From Kocuria rhizophila DC2201 (GTDB lineage: Bacteria > Actinomycetota > Actinomycetes > Actinomycetales > Micrococcaceae), in contig NC_010617.1 in the NCBI RefSeq assembly GCF_000010285.1, positions 1,178,001 to 1,242,000 on the forward strand: a stretch of 64,000 bases of DNA, read 5' to 3'. A program made the translations under genes and the position numbers. Each line of letters opens with the position of its first letter. Position 1 is the first letter of the stretch. This document shows, in pieces, positions 38,447 to 46,666 of this stretch. Below the pieces are notes generated by a model, which searched no databases, was not told where the DNA came from, and saw only the letters and a list, made by a program, of their open reading frames with translations.

Positions 38447-38678
38447 GTGCGGGAAAGACCGCGGGTCTGTGAAGGTCGGCGGGCTCCGCGCGGTGACCGT
38501 GCGGCGTCGTTGTCCGCGAGGTGCGGAGGCCGCCGGTCGGTCGTGGGATGGGAGGTCCGCGGGAGGCGACCGGGGGAGCCGACCGGGGCGGAGCCCGGGG
38601 CCACCTGGACGGTTCCGCAGGGCGCAGCCGGGACCCGGGGCGTGGAGCGACCTGCCGTCCAGTGGATGTGGCCCCGGA

Positions 38679-38721
38679 ACGCAAGAACCCCGCAGCACTG
38701 CATGCTGCGGGGTTCTTGCGT
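38679..38721. terminator. 19-bp hairpin terminator next to tRNA-Gly
   Basis: The arm at 38679-38697 (ACGCAAGAACCCCGCAGCA) pairs perfectly with 38703-38721 around loop CTGCA. It starts eight bases past the tRNA-Gly 3' end on the minus strand and also faces nei. A GCGGCGTCGT copy at about 38503 lies in the otherwise gene-free stretch 38447-38678. Confidence 0.8.
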
Positions 38722-38728
38722 GTTCTCG

Positions 38729-38799
38729 AGGGGGCGACGGGAATCGAACCCGCGTAGCCAGTTTGGAAGACTGGGGCTCTACCATTGAGCTACGCCCCC
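38729..38799 (-). tRNA. tRNA-Gly (anticodon TCC)
   Basis: A 71-nt cloverleaf: acceptor GGGGGCG/CGCCCCC with discriminator T, D arm GCTC/GAGC, anticodon stem CCAGT/ACTGG around CTTCCAA (anticodon TCC, reading GGA/GGG), and T arm GCGGGTTCGATTCCCGT. CCA is not encoded. The minus-strand promoter looks good: TACTCT (38812-38817) with TGGAAG 17 bp upstream. Confidence 0.95.
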
Positions 38800-38986
38800 G
38801 GGGACGTGAAAAGAGTACACGAGGCCCCCGGTGCCTTCCACTCGCGCGGCGTCCCGGGCCCCGAATTCCGGGCGCGGGCCCGCGACACGATAGAGTGGAG
38901 CGTTGTCGGCCTGCCCGGTGCGGTCCGACGCCCTTTCCTCCCGCGCTCGCGCGGGACCCGCGGCCCGCCCGGCGAGCACGCGAGCA

Positions 38987-39059
38987 CGGGGTGTAGCGCA
39001 GTGGCTAGCGCGCCTGCTTTGGGAGCAGGAGATCGCAGGTTCGAGTCCTGTCACCCCGA
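38987..39059 (+). tRNA. tRNA-Pro (anticodon TGG)
   Basis: A 73-nt cloverleaf: acceptor CGGGGTG/CACCCCG with discriminator A, D arm with GCGCAGTGGCTAGCGC, anticodon stem CCTGC/GCAGG around TTTGGGA (anticodon TGG), and T arm GCAGGTTCGAGTCCTGT. CCA is not encoded. A possible -10, TAGAGT, lies about 90 bases upstream. Confidence 0.95.
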
Positions 39060-39064
39060 CGTCT

Positions 39065-39094
39065 GGGCACTGCGGCACCCGTGCCGCAGTGCCC
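39065..39094 (+). terminator. hairpin terminator of tRNA-Pro
   Basis: GGGCACTGCGGCAC (39065-39078) pairs perfectly with GTGCCGCAGTGCCC (39081-39094), five bases past the tRNA. It separates the tRNA transcript from tig. Confidence 0.8.
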
Positions 39095-39161
39095 GTCGAC
39101 CCACCGGACCGACCCCGGTCCGTTGCCGTAAGCACCCAACGACCCCAGGAGTACAGCGGAA

Positions 39162-40508
39162 GTGAAGAGCGCCGTCGAGAAACTCAATCCCACCGAGGCG
39201 AAGATCACGATTGACATCGCGTACACGGATCTGAAGCCCTTCGTGCAGGAGACCTACAAGGAGCTGGCCAACCAGATCCAGATCCCCGGCTTCCGCAAGG
39301 GCAAGGTTCCCTCCAAGCTCATCGACCAGCGCGTGGGCTTCGACTTCGTGGTGGAGAACGCCCTCAACGAGGGGCTCAACGCCTTCTACCAGCAGGCGCT
39401 CACCGAGAACGAGCTGACCCCGCTGTCCCAGCCCCAGGTGGAGGTGCTCTCCAAGCCCGAGGAGAACGACCGCGAGGCCGACACCAAGGTGGAGATCTCC
39501 GTGGCCATCCGCCCCGAGATCGAGCTGCCCGACTACAAGGGCCTGGAGATCCAGGTGGAGGCCCGTGAGGCCACCGCCGAGGACGAGCAGAAGGCACTGG
39601 ACGAGCTGCGCGCCCGCTTCGGCACCCTCAAGACCGTGGACCGCCCCGCCGCCGAGGGTGACCACGTGACCCTGGACCTGCAGGCCCTGGTGGACGGCGA
39701 GGAGGTCGACGCCGCCAACGACCTCTCCTACGAGGTGGGCTCCGGCACCATGCTCGAGGGCATCGACGAGGCCGTGACCGGTCTCTCCGCGGGCGAGGAC
39801 GCCACGTTCGAGACCACCCTGGCCGGCGGCGAGCACTCCGGTGCCGAGGCCACCGTCAAGGTCAAGGTCACCGCGGTCAAGGAGCGCGAGCTGCCCGAGG
39901 CCGACGACGAGTTCGCCCAGCTGGCCTCCGAGTTCGACACCATTGCCGAGCTCAAGGAGGACCTCAAGAAGCAGGCCGCCGAGTCCGCCGTGGTGGAGCA
40001 GGGCATCGAGGCCCGGGACAAGGTCCTCGACAAGCTCGTGGAGCTCATCGAGGTCCCCGTGCCCGAGAAGGTCATCGAGGACCAGCTCGCCCAGCACTTC
40101 GACTCCGAGCAGGCCCAGGCCTCCGCGGAGCCGGGCCACGACACCGAGGAGCACCGCGCCGAGGTCCGCCAGAACGCGGAGAACGCTTTCCGCAACGAGA
40201 TCATCCTGGACGCCGTGGCCGAGGCCGAAGAGGTCGGCGTGGAGCAGTCCGAGCTGATCGACTACATCATCAACATGTCCCAGCAGTACGGCATGGACCC
40301 AAACCAGTTCGCGCAGATGCTCGACGGTTCCGGCCAGGCCGGGATGATGGTGGGCGAGGTCCGCCGCCGCAAGGCCCTGGCCAAGGTCCTGGAGACCGCC
40401 ACGGTCACCGACTCCAACGGCGAGACCGTGGACCTGTCCAGCTTCGTGGGCACCGGCGACGACGCCGAGACCGACGAGGTCGAGACCGAGGCCTCCGCGA
40501 CCGAGTGA
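39162..40508 (+). CDS. tig: trigger factor
   Basis: Ribosome-bound chaperone with peptidyl-prolyl isomerase activity. The 448-residue product has the ribosome-binding signature [10 protein letters not shown] (about residues 42-51), then an FKBP domain ([14 protein letters not shown]), then the helical chaperone domain, ending in an acidic tail. GTG start at 39162 with AGGAG about ten bases upstream. It heads the conserved tig-clpP1-clpP2-clpX order, but a strong terminator follows it. Confidence 0.97.
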
Positions 40509-40545
40509 GCCCCGGCGCCGCACCCCGTGCGGACGCCGTCGCCGA

Positions 40546-40587
40546 CGCCGCGACCACACCCCTCACGGGGCGGTGGTCGCGGCGTTT
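40546..40587 (+). terminator. terminator of tig with short U run
   Basis: CGCCGCGACCAC (40546-40557) pairs with GTGGTCGCGGCG (40573-40584), an inner CCCC/GGGG pairs too, and TTT follows directly. This is one of the few hairpins here with any U tract. Confidence 0.8.
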
Positions 40588-40735
40588 CGCTGTCCGCGTG
40601 CCACCATGCGCCGCGAGCGAACAGGGCGCACCACCGGACGCGTGCGCGGGGGTCGGCCACTACGCTTCTGAGACAGCAAGTGTTCATGGGTTGCCGGTGC
40701 GCCACCGGAACCCGTCCAGCAGAAAGAGGGCATTC

Positions 40736-41389
40736 ATGACCTCCACTCCCATTCAGCCGTACGGTGCCGCACCGGCCACTCCGCGTATGGAGGACATGGC
40801 GCCGGGTGGTCAGGACGACTACGTCTACAACCGACTGCTCAAGGAGCGCATCATCTGGCTGGGCTCCGAGGTGCGCGACACCAACGCCAACCTCATCTGC
40901 TCGCAGATGCTGCTGCTCTCCGCCGAGGACCCCGAGGCGGACATCTTCCTGTACATCAACTCCCCGGGCGGCTCCGTGACCGCGGGCATGGCCATCTACG
41001 ACACCATGCAGCTGATTCCCAACGACGTGGTGACCGTGGCCACCGGCCTGGCCGCGTCCATGGGTCAGTTCCTGCTCTCCTCCGGGGCCAAGGGCAAGCG
41101 CTACGCGACCCCCAACGCCCGGATCCTGATGCACCAGCCCTCGGGCGGGATGGGCGGCACGGCCTCGGACATCCGCGTGCAGGCCGAGCTGATCCTCTCC
41201 ATGAAACAGCGCCTCGCGGAGCTCACCGCGGAGCAGACCGGGCAGACGCTCGAGACCATCCTGCGCGACAACGACCGCGACAACTGGTTCGACGCCCAGC
41301 GCGCCCTGGAGTACGGCTTCTTCGACCACATCGCGCAGTCCGCGAGCAACGTGACCGGTGGCGGCGGCACCATGAAGGACGCCCAGTAG
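40736..41389 (+). CDS. clpP1: ATP-dependent Clp protease proteolytic subunit 1
   Basis: Serine peptidase subunit that forms the mixed ClpP1P2 barrel in actinobacteria. The 217-residue protein has the catalytic Ser108 in [11 protein letters not shown] and His133 in [10 protein letters not shown] chose ATG at 40736 with AGAGGG upstream; the frame extends 5' to 40505 but without coding character. It is followed by clpP2 after 49 bp; both are needed for an active protease in relatives. Confidence 0.95.
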   Translation: MTSTPIQPYGAAPATPRMEDMAPGGQDDYVYNRLLKERIIWLGSEVRDTNANLICSQMLLLSAEDPEADIFLYINSPGGSVTAGMAIYDTMQLIPNDVVTVATGLAASMGQFLLSSGAKGKRYATPNARILMHQPSGGMGGTASDIRVQAELILSMKQRLAELTAEQTGQTLETILRDNDRDNWFDAQRALEYGFFDHIAQSASNVTGGGGTMKDAQ

Positions 41390-41438
41390 CGGCGTGCGCC
41401 CCACCACCCCACACCCACAGACTTCTCAGGACGGATCA

Positions 41439-42101
41439 ATGAACCTCCCTCACGCCACTGCACCGCAGCTGCCCACCAGCCGCTACGTGATCCCCGACTT
41501 CGAGGAACGCACCCCGTACGGCTACCGCCGCCAGAACCCCTACACCAAGCTGTTCGAGGACCGCATCATCTTCCTGGGTGTCCAGGTGGACGACACCTCC
41601 GCTGACGACATCATGGCGCAGCTGCTGGTGCTCGAGTCCCAGGACCCGGACCGGGACATCACCATGTACATCAACTCCCCGGGTGGCTCGTTCACGGCCA
41701 TGACGGCCATCTACGACACCATGCAGTACATCCGCCCGGAGATCCAGACCGTGTGCCTGGGCCAGGCAGCCTCGGCGGCCTCCGTGCTGCTGGCCGGCGG
41801 CACCCCCGGCAAGCGCCTCGCGCTGCCCAACGCGCGCGTGCTGATCCACCAGCCGGCCATGGAGGGCCAGGGCGGCGGTCAGGCCTCGGACATCGAGATC
41901 CAGGCCAACGAGATCATGCGCATGCGCACGTGGCTCGAGGAGACCATGGCACTGCACACCAACAAGAACGTGGAGGACATCAACCGCGACATCGAGCGCG
42001 ACAAGATCCTCACCGCCAAGGAGGCGCAGGAGTACGGGATCATCGACCAGGTCCTGGACTCCCGCAAGATCAACAAGCCCTCCACGGTCACCCAGGCCTG
42101 A
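41439..42101 (+). CDS. clpP2: ATP-dependent Clp protease proteolytic subunit 2
   Basis: Second ClpP subunit. The 220-residue protein has catalytic Ser112 in GQAASAASVLLAGG and His137 in VLIHQPAMEG. ATG at 41439 has GGACGGA upstream. It is cotranscribed with clpP1 and ends at a strong 19-bp hairpin, so clpX downstream needs its own promoter. Confidence 0.95.
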   Translation: MNLPHATAPQLPTSRYVIPDFEERTPYGYRRQNPYTKLFEDRIIFLGVQVDDTSADDIMAQLLVLESQDPDRDITMYINSPGGSFTAMTAIYDTMQYIRPEIQTVCLGQAASAASVLLAGGTPGKRLALPNARVLIHQPAMEGQGGGQASDIEIQANEIMRMRTWLEETMALHTNKNVEDINRDIERDKILTAKEAQEYGIIDQVLDSRKINKPSTVTQA

Positions 42102-42123
42102 GCCGGGCGCCGGTCGACTCGAC

Positions 42124-42165
42124 CGCGGCCACGGTGCGCACCCCGCGGTGCGCACCGTGGCCGCG
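42124..42165 (+). terminator. 19-bp hairpin terminator of clpP1-clpP2
   Basis: 42124-42142 (CGCGGCCACGGTGCGCACC) is perfectly complementary to 42147-42165 around CCGC. It lies 22 bases past the clpP2 stop and separates it from clpX. Confidence 0.85.
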
Positions 42166-42250
42166 TCGCGTCACGGCATGATTGGGCGAGCCGAGAGCGG
42201 CTCGCCTAGAGTGGTCCCAGCATCCGCCACGACGAACTGTGAGGCTGAAC

Positions 42251-43546
42251 ATGGCGCGCATCGGAGAGAGCGTTGACCTGCTCAAATGCTCCTTCTGCGG
42301 CAAGAGCCAGAAGCAGGTGCGCAAGCTCATCGCGGGCCCACGCGTCTACATCTGCGACGAGTGCATCGAGCTGTGCAACGAGATCATCGAGGAGGAGCTC
42401 ACCGAGGTCACCGAGGCAGACCAGACGGAGCTTCCCCGCCCGAAGCAGGTCTACGACCACCTCCAGGAGTACGTGATCGGGCAGGAGCCGGCCAAGCGCT
42501 CGCTGGCCGTGGCGGTGTACAACCACTACAAGCGCATCCGCGCCGGGGTCTCGGGGCACACGCTGTCACTGGCCGGCGCGGAGGGCGACGAGGAAGCCAT
42601 CGAGGTGGCCAAGTCCAACATCCTTCTGGTGGGCCCCACCGGTTCGGGCAAGACCTACCTGGCGCAGTCCCTGGCCAAGAAGTTGGACGTGCCCTTCGCG
42701 GTCGCGGATGCCACCTCCCTCACGGAAGCGGGGTACGTCGGTGAAGACGTGGAGAACATTCTTCTCAAACTCATCCAGGCCGCTGATTTCGATCTCAAGA
42801 AGGCGGAGCAGGGGATTATTTACATCGACGAGATCGACAAGATTTCTCGTAAATCGGAGAACCCCTCGATCACGCGTGATGTTTCGGGCGAAGGGGTCCA
42901 GCAGGCGCTCCTGAAGATCCTCGAGGGCACGGTGGCCTCGGTGCCCCCGCAGGGCGGCCGCAAGCACCCCCAGCAGGAGTTCCTGCACATCGACACCACC
43001 AACGTGCTGTTCATCGTGGCCGGCGCGTTCGCCGGGCTCGAGGAGATCGTGCAGCAGCGCACGGGCAAGAAGGGCATCGGCTTCGGGGCACCCATCAGGG
43101 ACACCGCGGACGTGGACATCGCCGGGCAGGTCCAGCCCGAGGACCTGCTGAAGTTCGGGTTGATCCCGGAGTTCATCGGGCGGCTGCCGGTGGTGGCCAC
43201 GCTGTCCAAGCTCTCGGTGGCGGACATGGTCCGGATCCTCACCGAGCCCCGCAACGCCCTGGTCAAGCAGTACCGCAAGCTGTTCCAGCTGGACGGCGTG
43301 GAGCTCACGTTCGACCCCCAAGCACTCGAGGCCATTGCCGAGCTCGCGCTGGAACGCGGCACGGGGGCCCGCGGGCTGCGCGCGATCTTGGAGGACATCC
43401 TCATGCCGGTGATGTTCGACCTGCCCGGGCGCGAGGACGTCGCGGCCGTACTCGTCACCGAGGACGCCGTGGCCAAGCTGGCGGACCCCGAGATCTTCAC
43501 GCACGAGATGATCGAGGCCGAGCGGCGACGTCACAAGTCCGCGTGA
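42251..43546 (+). CDS. clpX: Clp protease ATP-binding subunit ClpX
   Basis: AAA+ unfoldase that feeds substrates to ClpP. The 431-residue protein has the N-terminal zinc finger (CSFCGKS...CDECIELC), Walker A GPTGSGKT, the pore loop GYVGEDVE, Walker [10 protein letters not shown] and the arginine-containing sensor region [15 protein letters not shown] at 42251 has GTGAGG upstream. It is close to the DsbA-like gene (30 bp), possibly cotranscribed. Confidence 0.97.
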   Translation: MARIGESVDLLKCSFCGKSQKQVRKLIAGPRVYICDECIELCNEIIEEELTEVTEADQTELPRPKQVYDHLQEYVIGQEPAKRSLAVAVYNHYKRIRAGVSGHTLSLAGAEGDEEAIEVAKSNILLVGPTGSGKTYLAQSLAKKLDVPFAVADATSLTEAGYVGEDVENILLKLIQAADFDLKKAEQGIIYIDEIDKISRKSENPSITRDVSGEGVQQALLKILEGTVASVPPQGGRKHPQQEFLHIDTTNVLFIVAGAFAGLEEIVQQRTGKKGIGFGAPIRDTADVDIAGQVQPEDLLKFGLIPEFIGRLPVVATLSKLSVADMVRILTEPRNALVKQYRKLFQLDGVELTFDPQALEAIAELALERGTGARGLRAILEDILMPVMFDLPGREDVAAVLVTEDAVAKLADPEIFTHEMIEAERRRHKSA

Positions 43547-43576
43547 GAACGCGGAGAACGCACGAAAGGATTCAGT

Positions 43577-44179
43577 ATGTCTGAGAAGCAGCACGTCGAT
43601 TTCTGGTTCGATCCCCTGTGCCCGTGGGCGTGGATGACCTCCCGCTGGATGGAGGAGGTCGTGCGCATCCGGGACGTGGACGTGGACTGGAAGATCATCT
43701 CGCTGGGCATCCTCAACGAGGACAACCCCGATAACCACCACCACGGCCACGACGAGTCCATGTGGCTCGTGCGCGTGATCCAGGCTGCGGCCGAGCAGCA
43801 CGGCGGCGAGTACTACAAGAAGCTCTACGACGCCATGGGCTCCCGTCGTCACCCCGGTGGCATGCAGGACCTCGAGGCGATCATCACCGAGTCCCTCGCG
43901 GAGGTCGGTCTGCCGGCAGACCTCGCCGCGGCCAAGAACTCCACCGAGTACGACGACGCCATCCGGGCGTCCACGGACGAGGCCCGTGCCGTGGCGGGTC
44001 AGGACATCGGCACCCCGTGCATCGCCGTGAACGGCGTGGGCTTCTTCGGTCCCGTGTTCACCCCGGCGCCCAAGGGCGAGGAGGCCGGCAAGGTCTGGGA
44101 CGGCGCCCTGGCGCTGGCGTCCTACCCCGGCTTCTACGAGCTCAAGCGTGGGCGCGAGAAGGGCCCGGACTTCAGCTGA
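43577..44179 (+). CDS. DsbA-family protein of the mycothiol-dependent Rv2466c type, CPWA active site
   Basis: A 200-residue cytoplasmic thioredoxin-fold protein. WFDPLCPWAWMTSRWMEEV at the N-terminus and GTPCIAVNGVGFFGPVFTPAPKGEEAGKVWDG near the end match the Rv2466c family, which in mycobacteria is a mycothiol-dependent reductase acting in oxidative stress. There the motif is CPWC as I recall; here it is Cys15-Pro-Trp-Ala18, so only the nucleophilic cysteine remains. That is compatible with a monothiol, mycothiol-recycled mechanism. ATG at 43577 has an AAAGGA site. Confidence 0.88.
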   Translation: MSEKQHVDFWFDPLCPWAWMTSRWMEEVVRIRDVDVDWKIISLGILNEDNPDNHHHGHDESMWLVRVIQAAAEQHGGEYYKKLYDAMGSRRHPGGMQDLEAIITESLAEVGLPADLAAAKNSTEYDDAIRASTDEARAVAGQDIGTPCIAVNGVGFFGPVFTPAPKGEEAGKVWDGALALASYPGFYELKRGREKGPDFS

Positions 44180-44201
44180 GTCCACCTCTGCACCGCGTGT
44201 G

Positions 44202-44249
44202 AAGGACCCCGCCCCGGCGGCCGGCAACGGCCTCCGGGGCGGGGCCCTT
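44202..44249 (+). terminator. GC hairpin terminator downstream of the DsbA-like gene
   Basis: AAGGACCCCGCCCCGG (44202-44217) pairs with CCGGGGCGGGGCCCTT (44234-44249) with one A-C mismatch. It lies 22 bases past the stop, between convergent genes. Confidence 0.75.
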
Positions 44250-44352
44250 GGCGTTGCCAGCCCGGGCATCCGACGGCCCCGGCCGACAGAGTTCCTCGCA
44301 GGCCCCACCGCGCGAGGCGGGTGCGTCCGGGACCTCCCTGTGGGCCGTCCCG

Positions 44353-45402
44353 TCAGCGCCCGGCCATGCCGTCCGCGAGCTCACTCACGGCGTCGGCGAA
44401 GCCCCGGGGCCGGGCGTTCATGACGTTGTGGGCGGCGCCGTCGAGGATGCGCTCGGGCGGGTGGCCGAGACGCCCCCGGGTGTCCTGCAGGGAACCGCCG
44501 GAGCGGGTGTCCTCGGCGCCCCAGATGATGGCGCGTGGCACGGTGATCGAGCGCATCTGGCGCTCCTCAAGGTGCAGGATGCCGCTGCGCCCCGCGCTGC
44601 CCAGCAGCGGGTGCTCCACGTCCCCCTGGGTCAGCGGGCGCATCCACTGCCGGGCCAGGTTCGCGCCGTCCGCGCCGTCGAACGCGGTGCATGCCGAGCC
44701 ACAGGAACCGGCCAGACCTGCCCTGCTGAGCCACGTCCAGCGTGTGCCGATCCGGTAGAGGCTCGTGGTGTACGGCAGGCGGGCGATCTGCTCCCGCCAC
44801 GCACCGTTCCCGAGGTCGAGGTCCTGGGCGTCACCGTCCGCGAAGACGACGCCGCCCACCGCCCCGGGGTACCACAGCGCGGTGCCGCCCGCCACGGCAG
44901 CACCGAGGGAGTGGCCCACGAGAACGGGCCGCTCGATCCCCAGGGTACGGATGGTTCCCACCACGAGATCGGCCTGGGACCGCAGGTCCTCGGTGTCCCC
45001 GCCGCGGGTGTAGCCGAATCCGGGGAGGTCGAACGCGTAGACGTCCCGGCCCTGCGCGGCGATCAGCGGTGCCGCGGCCCGGAAGGCGACCGTGGACTCG
45101 GCGAAACCCGGGAGCAGGACCACGGGAGCGGCGTCGTCGGACGGGCGCGGTCCGGTGGGTGCCCAGTGCTCGTAGTGCACGGCGACGTCGCCCACGTCCG
45201 TGTACGCCCCGGCGTCGGGTTCCAGGGCGTCGGGCGGGGTGGTTACGGCGTTGCCCACCACGCTGGCAACCGTGAGCAGCACGAGACCGACGACGCCGAC
45301 CTGCACCGCGCGGCGCAGGATGCGGCCGGTCCGTCGCAGGAACCGGCAGTCGCCGGAACGGGGAGGCGCGGAGGGCAGAGTCACCCGTTCATCATCACCC
45401 AC
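44353..45402 (-). CDS. membrane-anchored alpha/beta hydrolase
   Basis: A 349-residue alpha/beta hydrolase with an N-terminal transmembrane anchor (about residues 32-54, VQVGVVGLVLLTVASVVGNAV), so the enzyme domain probably faces outside. The nucleophile elbow is GHSLGAAV. VVLLPGFAESTVAF forms the oxyanion region, and the catalytic Asp and His are likely in IIWGAEDTRSGG and DGAAHNVMNA. Start is GTG at 45402 or GTG at 45384; ribosome sites are poor. Substrate unknown. It is downstream of the orphan lipoprotein. Confidence 0.8.
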   Translation of the reverse strand: MGDDERVTLPSAPPRSGDCRFLRRTGRILRRAVQVGVVGLVLLTVASVVGNAVTTPPDALEPDAGAYTDVGDVAVHYEHWAPTGPRPSDDAAPVVLLPGFAESTVAFRAAAPLIAAQGRDVYAFDLPGFGYTRGGDTEDLRSQADLVVGTIRTLGIERPVLVGHSLGAAVAGGTALWYPGAVGGVVFADGDAQDLDLGNGAWREQIARLPYTTSLYRIGTRWTWLSRAGLAGSCGSACTAFDGADGANLARQWMRPLTQGDVEHPLLGSAGRSGILHLEERQMRSITVPRAIIWGAEDTRSGGSLQDTRGRLGHPPERILDGAAHNVMNARPRGFADAVSELADGMAGR

Positions 45403-45483
45403 GGGGGCTGGAAAACGTACTGCGGCGGCGCTACTTGGCCCTGCTGAGCACCGGCAGTTCTTCCACGTCCAGTGGTGCGGGAA

Positions 45484-46521
45484 TCACTTCACCTCGACAG
45501 TGCTCTCCAGCGTCGAGTTGCCCAGGTAGTGGCCGACGGTCGCCAAGTGGGTTTCCGCGGCGGCGGACTCGTCGGGTGACTGGATCACGGCGCAGACCCC
45601 GCCGTGGGACATCTCTGCCAGAGACGCGGCTTCGTACTCCTTGTAGTCGGCGTTGCCGCTGAGGGCTCCCACGCCACTCTCCGACACCGCGTACTGGAAC
45701 GGTCGCCAATGGTGCCCGTTCGCGGTGGCTCCCGTCTCTTTCAGCTGCTCCTCGGCGGCGGCGTCGGAGCACAGCGCGCCCCAGGCACCCTTCAGCTGCG
45801 CAGGCATTGCGGCGTTGAGGTCCTTCTGCGCGTTGGGGCTGAAGATCCGGAAGTTGATGTCATTGCCCTTCAACGTGGTCCCGTTGAGGTCGGCCAGTTT
45901 GTCGTTGCTGCCCACGGCCTCGCTGGGCTCGGGGGCTCCCGTGGCCTTGTCGGTCTCGGCAGAGGTCTCGGACGGCGCGAGCGACGTCGTCCCGTTGACG
46001 GTGGCGTGCGTGACGTCGTGCGGGTAGTCGTGGTCCGAGGCGAGCACCACCGTCTTCTTTTGTCCCGCGACCACCTCGTACTCGTCGCTGGAGAACGCGT
46101 TGTGCACTTCGATGACCCGGTTCTCGGCGTCACCGCTCTCGCTCTCGGCGGCGTCGTAGTCGTTGAGGTAGTCGCCGACCATCGTGTATTCGACGAGCTC
46201 GCCCTCGGGAGTGGTGAAGGAGGCGCTGCTGGCACTGACCGGTTGCGTGCCGTGGATGTTGTCCACTGTCACGGCGAGGAAGTGCAGGGGCGTCTCCGAC
46301 TTCTTCATGAGCGTGCGTGCTTCCTCGACCCCGGCCGGGGCTGCCACGTCCGCTGTGGCCCTGAACGCCACGCCGTCGTCTCCGGAGCCCTCCCAGTTCG
46401 TCACGCCCTCGTACGTGCCGTGGTCGGAGGCCTCCTGCGAGGAGCCGGTCCCGTTCTGACCGGCAGAGCAACCGGTGAGCGCGAGGAGGACCACGGCAGC
46501 GAGGGAGAGGGACTTCTTCAT
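45484..46521 (-). CDS. secreted lipoprotein of unknown function
   Basis: A 345-residue lipoprotein with a clear signal: MKKSLSLAAVVLLALTGC, lipobox LTGC at residues 15-18. After a Ser/Gly-rich spacer there is a beta-rich domain (TPLHFLAVTVDNIHGTQPVSASSASFTTPEGELVEYTM) that vaguely resembles DUF4352-like immunoglobulin folds. A Ser/Thr/Glu linker follows. A second domain contains two cysteines (ALCSDAAAEEQ and GGVCAVIQ) that could form a disulfide. Its base composition looks less GC-rich than its neighbours, hinting at recent gain. The start was chosen for the signal peptide. Confidence 0.75.
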   Translation of the reverse strand: MKKSLSLAAVVLLALTGCSAGQNGTGSSQEASDHGTYEGVTNWEGSGDDGVAFRATADVAAPAGVEEARTLMKKSETPLHFLAVTVDNIHGTQPVSASSASFTTPEGELVEYTMVGDYLNDYDAAESESGDAENRVIEVHNAFSSDEYEVVAGQKKTVVLASDHDYPHDVTHATVNGTTSLAPSETSAETDKATGAPEPSEAVGSNDKLADLNGTTLKGNDINFRIFSPNAQKDLNAAMPAQLKGAWGALCSDAAAEEQLKETGATANGHHWRPFQYAVSESGVGALSGNADYKEYEAASLAEMSHGGVCAVIQSPDESAAAETHLATVGHYLGNSTLESTVEVK

Positions 46522-46583
46522 TGGACCGAGCTTTCTGGTGTAAGGGGGGGCTCCCCACGCGGGGAGGAGTCGGTGGTTCATGC

Positions 46584-46627
46584 GGAGAGCGACCCGGTGG
46601 CCTGTCGAGGTCACCGGGTCGCTCTCC
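46584..46627 (-). terminator. 16-bp hairpin terminator of valS
   Basis: GGAGAGCGACCCGGTG (46584-46599) pairs perfectly with CACCGGGTCGCTCTCC (46612-46627), 39 bases past the valS stop on the minus strand. Confidence 0.8.
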
Positions 46628-46666
46628 GACGCGTCGTCGGTCGACACGGACGTCGTTCGCCGGGGG

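Noticed and set aside
40505-40735. Longer ClpP1 starting at 40505
   Set aside because: The extension runs through the tig terminator and is not ClpP-like; ATG at 40736 has a ribosome site.
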